Origin: a virus
Virus record (IMG/VR): IMGVR_UViG_3300035703_000020
Coordinates: 85,879 to 149,878 of that record
DNA: 64,000 bases
Reading direction: 5' to 3' (one strand)
The notes beneath the pieces are model-generated. The model was not told the origin of the DNA. It saw only the letters and a list, made by a program, of their open reading frames with translations, and made no database searches. Below, one piece after another: positions 58,838-64,000 of this stretch. How positions within the stretch are numbered: the stretch's first letter is position 1; every line of letters starts with the position of its first letter. The position numbers and the translations under genes were made by a program.

Positions 58838-59889
58838 CTGCATCTGCCCTAACTGCCCCTTCACGAGGATGGTTCGATGTCCTGGATGACTGGCTTAAAC
58901 GCGATCGCTTTGTATTTGTGGGCTGGTCTGGACTACTTCTTTTTCCCACTGCTTATCTGGCCCTTGGTGGCTGGCTTACTGGCACAACGTTTGCTACGAG
59001 CTGGTACACCCACGGGCTGGCGTCTAGCTACCTTGAGGGCGCTAATTTCCTCACAGCAGCTGTTTCGACGCCTGCAGATGCTATGGGTCATTCTCTTCTT
59101 CTACTTTGGGGCCCTGAGTCTCAGGGCGACTTCGTCCGCTGGTGCCAGCTTGGGGGACTCTGGCCTTTTGTGGCGCTCCACGGAGCCTTCGCTCTTATAG
59201 GCTTCATGCTCCGCCAGTTCGAGATCGCCCGTCTGGTCGGCATCCGCCCCTACAACGCCATCGCCTTCTCCGGCCCGATCGCGGTGTTCGTGTCGGTGTT
59301 CCTGATGTACCCCCTCGGCCAGAGCAGCTGGTTCTTCGCTCCCAGCTTCGGCGTGGCGGCGATCTTCCGCTTCCTGCTCTTCCTGCAGGGCTTCCACAAC
59401 TGGACGCTGAACCCCTTCCACATGATGGGCGTGGCCGGCATCCTCGGCGGCGCCCTGCTCTGCGCCATCCACGGCGCCACGGTGGAGAACACCCTGTTCG
59501 AGGACTCCGAGCAGGCGAACACCTTCAAGGCGTTCGAGCCCACCCAGGAGGAGGAGACCTACTCGATGGTCACCGCCAACCGCTTCTGGAGCCAGATCTT
59601 CGGGATCGCCTTCTCCAACAAGCGCTGGCTGCACTTCTTCATGCTGTTCGTGCCGGTGATGGGCTTGTGGACCTCGTCCATCGGTATCATCGGCCTCGCG
59701 CTGAACCTCCGCGCCTACGACTTCGTGTCGCAGGAGATCCGCGCCGCCGAGGACCCGGAGTTCGAGACGTTCTACACCAAGAACATCCTACTGAACGAGG
59801 GCCTGCGCGCGTGGATGGCCCCGACGGACCAGCCCCACGAGAACTTCGTGTTCCCGGAGGAGGTCCTGCCCCGCGGCAACGCTCTCTGA
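58834..59889 (+). CDS. psbD: Photosystem II D2 protein
   Basis: 351 residues, full length for D2. Conserved blocks include [20 protein letters not shown], the [20 protein letters not shown] quinone/iron region, and the C-terminal [15 protein letters not shown]. Partner of D1 in the PSII core. The first ~125 codons use visibly more A/T-ending codons than the rest, with a sharp change near 59210. Confidence 0.97.
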   Translation: MTASALTAPSRGWFDVLDDWLKRDRFVFVGWSGLLLFPTAYLALGGWLTGTTFATSWYTHGLASSYLEGANFLTAAVSTPADAMGHSLLLLWGPESQGDFVRWCQLGGLWPFVALHGAFALIGFMLRQFEIARLVGIRPYNAIAFSGPIAVFVSVFLMYPLGQSSWFFAPSFGVAAIFRFLLFLQGFHNWTLNPFHMMGVAGILGGALLCAIHGATVENTLFEDSEQANTFKAFEPTQEEETYSMVTANRFWSQIFGIAFSNKRWLHFFMLFVPVMGLWTSSIGIIGLALNLRAYDFVSQEIRAAEDPEFETFYTKNILLNEGLRAWMAPTDQPHENFVFPEEVLPRGNAL

Positions 59890-59955
59890 CGGAGGCGGGT
59901 AAGCACCCAACATAGGCCGGAACCCACGCGCTCGAAGTTCTTCGCTCGAACAACC

Positions 59956-60192
59956 ATGTCCATGATGCTCCGCAACTTCCAGTACCTCTCCGGGGGGACC
60001 GCCAACGGGCAGTACCCGTCCGGCGATCTGGAGGCGAACATCGCAGCCGCGACCACCGGAACGGCGCTCCGCGCCGCCCTCGGCATCGAGGAATACGCCA
60101 CCAACGCGGCCGCCCTCACCGGTGGCCTCAGCGCCGGCGACCTGTACTTCAACACCGGCAGCAGCACCTACGTGCTGGTCCAGGCGCCCTGA
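59956..60192 (+). CDS. Small structural-type protein (78 aa)
   Basis: 78 residues, 59 bases after GGGTAAGC (59897-59904). Gly/Ala/Thr-rich (FQYLSGGTANGQYPSGDLEA; LSAGDLYFNTGSSTYVLVQA), with a short beta end resembling small fibre or decoration proteins. A terminator follows. Confidence 0.5.
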   Translation: MSMMLRNFQYLSGGTANGQYPSGDLEANIAAATTGTALRAALGIEEYATNAAALTGGLSAGDLYFNTGSSTYVLVQAP

Positions 60193-60216
60193 AACCGGTC
60201 GCCAATCCACCACGAG

Positions 60217-60241
60217 AGCCGCCCCACGTGGGCGGCTTTTT
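60217..60241 (+). terminator. Rho-independent terminator
   Basis: Perfect 8-base stem AGCCGCCC (60217-60224) / GGGCGGCT (60230-60237), 5-base loop, then TTTT. Confidence 0.9.
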
Positions 60242-60243
60242 GC

Positions 60244-60249
60244 TATGAT
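60244..60249 (+). promoter_or_regulatory. Candidate -10 box (TATGAT)
   Basis: TATGAT, directly after the terminator, 25 bases before ATG 60275. It contains an earlier in-frame ATG (60245), which argues that 60275 is the true start. Confidence 0.5.
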
Positions 60250-60274
60250 ACTCGGAGCAGCAGCTCTGACGGCC

Positions 60275-60754
60275 ATGGACCCCTTCGTGGCGCGCTACCA
60301 GGCCTTCGACAAGGCGGCCATCCTAGACGCCCTGGGCGAGATCAGGTGGGGCGGCAACGGCCTCATCGACGGCGAGGGCTCGTCGTCGTACCACACGGAC
60401 AGCCTGCTCTTCCTGACGCACCCGCGCGTCTTCAACGAGCTCGCCTGCTTCATCTGCGGGAAGCTGCCGTTCGGCGTCAAGTTCCAGGAGATGTGGGCAA
60501 ATACTACCCAGAGCGGCAGCCACACGAAGCCGCACAACCACGTCTCGGCCGAGCAGCCGAGGGTGATCGTGGCCGTGCTCTACGTGCACAAACCGGAGGG
60601 CTCGGGGAGCATCGTGATAGAGGGCGAGCGCTGGGACGCGGGGGAGGGCGACGTGCTGTTCTTCGACGGGTCCATGACCCACTGGACCGAGGTCAACGGC
60701 TCGCCCGAGCCGCGCACGGTCGTGACATCAAACCTTCAGATCATCGGGAGATGA
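60275..60754 (+). CDS. 2OG-Fe(II) oxygenase-like protein (first)
   Basis: 159 residues from ATG 60275. The double-stranded beta-helix carries PHNHVSAEQPR (about 87-97) for the HxH-type ligands, GDVLFFDGSMTHWTE (about 128-142) with the distal His, and PRTVVTSNL with the 2-oxoglutarate-binding Arg. Similar proteins are frequent in cyanophages and may respond to 2-oxoglutarate or modify proteins. ATGA overlap with the next gene. Confidence 0.72.
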   Translation: MDPFVARYQAFDKAAILDALGEIRWGGNGLIDGEGSSSYHTDSLLFLTHPRVFNELACFICGKLPFGVKFQEMWANTTQSGSHTKPHNHVSAEQPRVIVAVLYVHKPEGSGSIVIEGERWDAGEGDVLFFDGSMTHWTEVNGSPEPRTVVTSNLQIIGR

Positions 60755-61026
60755 CCCTAGAGGACGCCTGCTACTCGCTAAAGCTCGAGTGCGCCCTGCG
60801 CGAGCTCGGGTTCGTGGACATAGGCTGGCGCGTAGTCGCGCACGCTGGCATCTTCTTCGTCGAGCCGGTCGGCTGGAGCTCCGTGTGTGGTCCGGCGGAC
60901 GACCTGCTCGGGTTCCAGCTGCAGCGCCACGTCATGGCGAGGGAGACCGAGCGCGGCCTCCACCTGGGGCGCCCGATCGCCCAGACGGCCAGGCAGGCGC
61001 TGGACCTCGCCATATCGCTCTCATGA
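60751..61026 (+). CDS. Hypothetical protein (91 aa)
   Basis: 91 residues, soluble, with alternating hydrophobic strands (FVDIGWRVVAHAGIFFVEPV). ATGA overlaps with both neighbours in the oxygenase unit. Function unknown. Confidence 0.5.
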   Translation: MTLEDACYSLKLECALRELGFVDIGWRVVAHAGIFFVEPVGWSSVCGPADDLLGFQLQRHVMARETERGLHLGRPIAQTARQALDLAISLS

Positions 61027-61259
61027 ACATGGACCCGCTGCCGCTCGAGAAGGAGCTGAGGATCGAGTCGATAAAGCGGCACATCACCGAACTGCCGCGG
61101 GACGAGCTCATCGAGAGCCTGGCCAGCGCCATCGACACGCTGACGCGGATGACGCACCAAACGAAGCAGCTGCTGGCGTACATCGACATCCTCGAAGCCC
61201 GGACGCACCCCGCCGGCGATTCGCACGGGGCGGGCAGGCTGGATAATCGGGCGGATTGA
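61023..61259 (+). CDS. NblA-like small helical protein
   Basis: 78 residues. The first 55 form a helical hairpin (LEKELRIESIKRHITELPRD, then ELIESLASAIDTLTRMTHQT, KQLLAYIDILE) matching the spacing of NblA: L-x-E-x-E-L...L-x-R-E...L...K-x-L-L. NblA targets phycobilisomes for degradation, and has been found in some cyanophages. The fit is by pattern, and diagnostic NblA residues at the C-terminal end differ. A disordered tail follows. Confidence 0.45.
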   Translation: MNMDPLPLEKELRIESIKRHITELPRDELIESLASAIDTLTRMTHQTKQLLAYIDILEARTHPAGDSHGAGRLDNRAD

Positions 61260-61269
61260 GAGCGAGCGA

Positions 61270-61860
61270 TTGGAAATCGACAGCAAGCTTCTATTCCCGC
61301 GCCAGGTGGTGAGCGTGACCGATCGCAGTTACGCCACGGACGAGCTGCTGCGCTTCTGCTACGCGGCAAGGGAACGGGACAGCGCCGGGCGGCGTGTATC
61401 GAACCAGAACGGGGGGTGGCAGAGCGAGTCCATAGAGGCGGGAAACGAGGCGTACGAGGCGCTCAACTCCGCCATAGCGGAGCCGCTGCGCGCCGGCCTT
61501 GTCGGCGGCATGGGCGTCGACCCGGATTGGGCCTACGCGGTGTCCAACTTCTGGATCAACATCTCCGGGCCAGGGGCGTACAACGTGTCCCACATACACC
61601 CCAACTCGTCATTCTCCGGCGTGTTCTACGTGCAGGTGCCGGCGGACAGCGGCTGTCTGATCTTCGAGGACGACCAGCACCGGATGCTGGAGGAGGCCCG
61701 CCGCACTAAAGCGGCGACCGACGCCACCCTGCAGCACCAGACGTACTGGTTCTCGCCTGTCCCAGGCCAACTGCTGCTGTTCCCGGCAACCCTGCCGCAC
61801 CGTGTCGCCACCAACAGGTCCGGCGCGGACCGCGTGACGATAGCCTTCAACATGCTCTAA
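61270..61860 (+). CDS. 2OG-Fe(II) oxygenase-like protein (second)
   Basis: 196 residues from TTG 61270. The metal ligands sit in SHIHPNSSFSGVFYV (about 106-120) and FPATLPHRVATNRSG (about 171-185), with the 2OG-binding Arg in GADRVTIAFN. This is a different subtype from the protein at 60275. Cyanophages often carry several such proteins. TTG start and weak Shine-Dalgarno suggest low translation. Confidence 0.72.
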   Translation: MEIDSKLLFPRQVVSVTDRSYATDELLRFCYAARERDSAGRRVSNQNGGWQSESIEAGNEAYEALNSAIAEPLRAGLVGGMGVDPDWAYAVSNFWINISGPGAYNVSHIHPNSSFSGVFYVQVPADSGCLIFEDDQHRMLEEARRTKAATDATLQHQTYWFSPVPGQLLLFPATLPHRVATNRSGADRVTIAFNML

Positions 61861-61881
61861 AGCGCTCGCGGCGAAACAGAG

Positions 61882-61887
61882 TATAAT
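61882..61887 (+). promoter_or_regulatory. Candidate -10 box for leader RNA
   Basis: TATAAT, with expected transcription start near 61894, the first base before the CGTTC of the leader element. The match of start site and RNA motif supports both calls. Confidence 0.55.
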
Positions 61888-61894
61888 CTACGCA

Positions 61895-62035
61895 CGTTCA
61901 TTCGCACTTTCGGGCACAAGTTGCCCGATCCTGCGAACGGAAGTAAGCCGACGCGGAACGGAACGTTCATATCAGCAAAGCTGATAAACGCCATTTATCA
62001 ACAGGGCTGATACGCAAACGCCGACTGAAGGAACG
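61895..62035 (+). ncRNA. Candidate glutamine-riboswitch-type leader (glnA/downstream-peptide motif)
   Basis: A 204-base gene-free leader. It opens CGTTCATTCGC, which can pair with GCGAA and with distal GGAACG. The core GCGAACGGAAGTAAGCCG (61933-61950) and the distal GAAGGAACG (62027-62035) match the GGAAGUA...GAAGGAACG elements of the cyanobacterial glutamine-binding RNA motifs. A second CGTTC (61964-61968) and a TATCAGC/GCTGAT hairpin add a further module. It would control the small genes at 62065 and 62214 in response to nitrogen state. Confidence 0.55.
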
Positions 62036-62064
62036 CGGAATGTAACCACACATTTCGAGGACCG

Positions 62065-62217
62065 ATGTCAATCGCCACCTACCGCGGTGTCAAGTACGAC
62101 ACCGAGAAGCACCAGTCCACATTCCGCGACTGGTGGAACGAGATCCACTGCAACGCGACCCGCTGGTTCACCTACCGCGGCAAGCACTATCGCGCGTACG
62201 GGGAGTGCAAGCTGTGA
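62065..62217 (+). CDS. Small YRGVKYD-type protein (50 aa)
   Basis: 50 residues with two YRG strands: MSIATYRGVKYDTEKHQSTF and RWFTYRGKHYRAYG. This is the pattern of a small cyanobacterial and cyanophage protein family (DUF4278-like), often placed after leader RNAs of this kind. A GAGG sequence lies 6 bases upstream of the ATG. Confidence 0.65.
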   Translation: MSIATYRGVKYDTEKHQSTFRDWWNEIHCNATRWFTYRGKHYRAYGECKL

Positions 62218-62312
62218 AGCCCGCCTTCCTCACGTGGCTCGCCGCCGCCAAGCGCCGCGACGCCAGGATCGCCAAGCAGTACGAGCACAGCGTCCCCTCG
62301 GGCGTCGTGTAA
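62214..62312 (+). CDS. Very small basic protein (32 aa)
   Basis: 32 residues from GTG 62214, overlapping the previous stop; starts MKPAFLTWLAAAKRRDARIA. It ends just before the terminator, so it is part of the riboswitch-controlled transcript. Confidence 0.4.
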   Translation: MKPAFLTWLAAAKRRDARIAKQYEHSVPSGVV

Positions 62313-62316
62313 GATC

Positions 62317-62344
62317 AGGGGGCCCGCGGGCCCTCTTTCTTTTT
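62317..62344 (+). terminator. Rho-independent terminator
   Basis: GC-rich hairpin AGGGGGCCC / GGGCCCT (62317-62334) with a very short loop, followed by CTTTCTTTTT. It ends the leader-controlled transcript. Confidence 0.82.
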
Positions 62345-62354
62345 GGGCAAACCC

Positions 62355-62885
62355 ATGCTCAACTTCCACTTCGGCCGGCGCAGGCCGAGCATCAAGCAAT
62401 GGGCGGCGTACTCCGTCGGGACCGCGACCGCCGTCGCCCTGATCGTGCACTACGGCAACATGCTTTTAGCGTCCAAGCATGGGGAATTCATCCGCGACGC
62501 CATCTGCGCGACGTCGAAGGTCATGCCGGACGGCCACCTCGCGCGGCTGATGTCCACGCTCTGCAGGGCCTCGAAGGACGGCACGATCACGCCGGAGGAG
62601 GCCAAGACGGCCCTCGGCAGGGCACAGCAGGCGACGGGGGCGTTCCGCGAGTACTTTGACAACGACCCCGAGAACACCGACCTGAGGGCAAAGGACGAGG
62701 TCGACTTCGCCGTCGAGGGGTGGAAGCGTCTGAACCCGTCGCCCAAGATCGATCCGGGCCTCCGCAGGCAGTTCCCGGACATGACAGAGGAGCAGCTCTG
62801 CGTGCTGTCCCAGGCCGAGCGCTACACGGATGGCGACGCCATCGGGATCAGGTACGCCGGGATGGCCGTCTGCGAGGACGAGTAA
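62355..62885 (+). CDS. Hypothetical protein with N-terminal membrane helix
   Basis: 176 residues from ATG 62355. A hydrophobic segment (about 18-36, WAAYSVGTATAVALIVHY) precedes a soluble, helical domain with an EF-hand-like KDGTITPEEAKTA stretch near 76-88. The calcium-type loop is incomplete, so it is only a resemblance. Function unknown. Confidence 0.5.
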   Translation: MLNFHFGRRRPSIKQWAAYSVGTATAVALIVHYGNMLLASKHGEFIRDAICATSKVMPDGHLARLMSTLCRASKDGTITPEEAKTALGRAQQATGAFREYFDNDPENTDLRAKDEVDFAVEGWKRLNPSPKIDPGLRRQFPDMTEEQLCVLSQAERYTDGDAIGIRYAGMAVCEDE

Positions 62886-62913
62886 GATCAGGGCACACAC
62901 CCGCAGCGGAAAG

Positions 62914-64000
62914 ATGCGCGTCATCGACTCCTACACGTTCACGCCCGGCGCGCGCAACGCCGGCACCATCGTCATCCCGGAGGTGGTGGAGCTCGAGGAC
63001 ATCGACCGCATCTGGAACGTGACCCGCGGCGCCATCATCTACGAGACCACCAACTCGCAGTACGGCATCTCCAACGTCGTCATCGCGAACGGGTCGACAA
63101 CGCTGACGATCGAGACCGGCACGGAGACGATGAGCTCCGGCGACGAGCTGCAAATTCTGCTGTTTGATTCGACGGGCCAAAACGGCACGCTCGGCATCAC
63201 TGGGACCGGGGCCACGGCGACAAGCGCCTTCGGGGAGCCGATCGCCGTCCCCGTCACGCCAGTCTTCCAGCTCGACGGGATCTACGGCTTGCCCACGGTG
63301 GACTTCGAGCAGTACACCAGCGGGACCGGATCCGTGACGTCCGCTGGCCTGATGACCGTGTCCACCGGAGCCGGGGCCGGCGGCTATGGCGTGCTCCGCT
63401 CGCGCCGTGTTGTGCGCTACCGCCCGGGCCAGGGCGCTCTGGCAAGATTCACGGCCATGTTCAGCGCCCCTCTCGCCAACTACACCCAGAGGGCCGGATT
63501 CTTCTCCCAGGAGCAGGCCCTCATGGTCGGCTACAACGGGACAAGCTTCGGCATCCTGAGACAGAACGGAGGCAAGGCCCACATCGAATCCCTGACGATC
63601 ACGAATGCCGGCAACGGGTCCGAGACGGTGACCATCACCCTGAACGGCACCGCGTTCAACATCCCGATCTCAGGGACTACTATCGCCTCGAACGCGACGG
63701 TGATCGCCAACTCCGCCTTCGCTGGGTGGATCGTGTACCAGGTGGGGGCCAAGGTCTGGTTCCTATCCACGACGGTGGGGCCTAAGGCGGGTGCCTTCTC
63801 GGTGGCGACGTCAGTCGGGGGCACCTTCGCCGGGACGATGGCCGTGGCCCAGGCCGGGGTTAACCACACCGACAATTGGACCCCTCAGGCGAGCTGGAAC
63901 ATCGACAAGCTCGACGGCACTGGCCCCTCCGGCGTGACGCTGAACCCACAGACCCTCAACATCTTCCAGATCAGTTTCCGCTGGCTCGGGGCAGGGGAGA
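62914..64000 (+). CDS. Structural protein, 3' end outside window
   Basis: At least 362 residues from ATG 62914, open to the window end. It opens MRVIDSYTFTPGARNAGTIV, then IPEVVELEDIDRIWNVTRG, the typical start of a cyanophage structural protein that ends in a beta-rich domain; the last visible residues are FRWLGAGE. The protein is beta-rich without fibre repeats. It starts about 35 bases after GAGTAAGA, a variant of the recurrent GGGTAAGA motif. The ORF is real although its stop lies outside. Confidence 0.68.
   Translation, partial: MRVIDSYTFTPGARNAGTIVIPEVVELEDIDRIWNVTRGAIIYETTNSQYGISNVVIANGSTTLTIETGTETMSSGDELQILLFDSTGQNGTLGITGTGATATSAFGEPIAVPVTPVFQLDGIYGLPTVDFEQYTSGTGSVTSAGLMTVSTGAGAGGYGVLRSRRVVRYRPGQGALARFTAMFSAPLANYTQRAGFFSQEQALMVGYNGTSFGILRQNGGKAHIESLTITNAGNGSETVTITLNGTAFNIPISGTTIASNATVIANSAFAGWIVYQVGAKVWFLSTTVGPKAGAFSVATSVGGTFAGTMAVAQAGVNHTDNWTPQASWNIDKLDGTGPSGVTLNPQTLNIFQISFRWLGAGE

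Noticed and set aside
62429-62467. EF-hand in the protein at 62355 as calcium sensor
   Set aside because: Only part of the loop (KDGTITPEE) fits, and there is no second EF-hand.
1-64000. CRISPR array, insertion sequence or prophage integrase
   Set aside because: No spaced short-repeat array, transposase, terminal inverted repeats or integrase was seen; the repeats found are coding modules of fibres and the CRKG tag.

Overview
The window is part of a GC-rich, double-stranded DNA tailed phage that infects a cyanobacterium, most likely marine or estuarine Synechococcus. The evidence is photosystem genes (psbA with a group I intron, psbD, two high-light-inducible genes), an SLH-domain outer-membrane protein, PhoH, a tryptophan-halogenase-like protein, ThyX, class I ribonucleotide reductase and 2OG-Fe(II) oxygenase-like proteins, mixed with terminase, tape measure, baseplate and many fibre genes. 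Genes are tightly packed, usually with ATGA or TGATG overlaps. All but one are on the + strand. No portal, major capsid, prohead protease, tail sheath or DNA polymerase gene was recognised here, and replication appears to use an SF3-type helicase, so this does not look like a standard T4-like cyanophage.

Layout: 1-5.2 kb holds a truncated fibre gene, a tail-associated gene, small genes, a candidate small terminase and the large terminase. An AT-rich homing-endonuclease cassette (5.2-6.0 kb) and phoH follow. From 6.8 to 14.4 kb lies the most unusual part: seven proteins with the same short N-terminal cysteine motif (consensus D-F-A-x-C-x-R-x-D-G-x-x-Y-G-x-x-G-x-C-R-K-G) joined to different bodies, namely two kinase-like domains, one HNH-like domain, helical or coiled-coil bodies and a basic body. 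I read these as candidate virion-internal or injected effectors. 14.4-17.9 kb has small head or internal-type proteins, including a gene pair joined by a canonical -1 frameshift heptamer. 17.9-26.9 kb is a fibre cluster built from shared modules. 26.9-28.3 kb holds the only minus-strand gene, an HNH-like protein, facing a plus-strand gene across a palindromic divergent region.

28.1-32.9 kb carries nucleotide and auxiliary metabolism (DEDDh exonuclease, halogenase, ThyX, FEN-like nuclease). 33-39.3 kb holds a baseplate or tube-linked protein, a tape measure with an M23 peptidase domain, and a hub protein. 39.4-47.0 kb has an SSB-like protein, the SF3 helicase, nucleotide enzymes (dUTPase/MazG-like, dCMP deaminase), a GNAT protein, the first sigma-70-like factor and a thioredoxin-like protein. 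47.1-48.6 kb is a host-like block of SLH protein, Hc1 histone-like protein and two hli genes. 49.3-53.9 kb holds nrdB, an HNH gene, nrdA with an internal glutaredoxin domain, and a second sigma-like factor. 54-56.5 kb has a fibre gene and small genes. 56.6-59.9 kb is the photosystem block. 60-64 kb has oxygenases, an NblA-like protein, a candidate glutamine-riboswitch-type leader and a further structural gene cut by the window end.

Taken together, the phage appears to keep photosystem II working (D1, D2, HLIPs), supply nucleotides (NrdA/B, ThyX, dCMP deaminase, dUTPase-like) and direct transcription with two of its own sigma-like factors. Two recurrent upstream motifs (G-G-G-T-A-A-G-A and T-A-T-A/G-A-T types) are candidate promoters. 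All coordinates and functions were read by eye; no alignment or database search was run.
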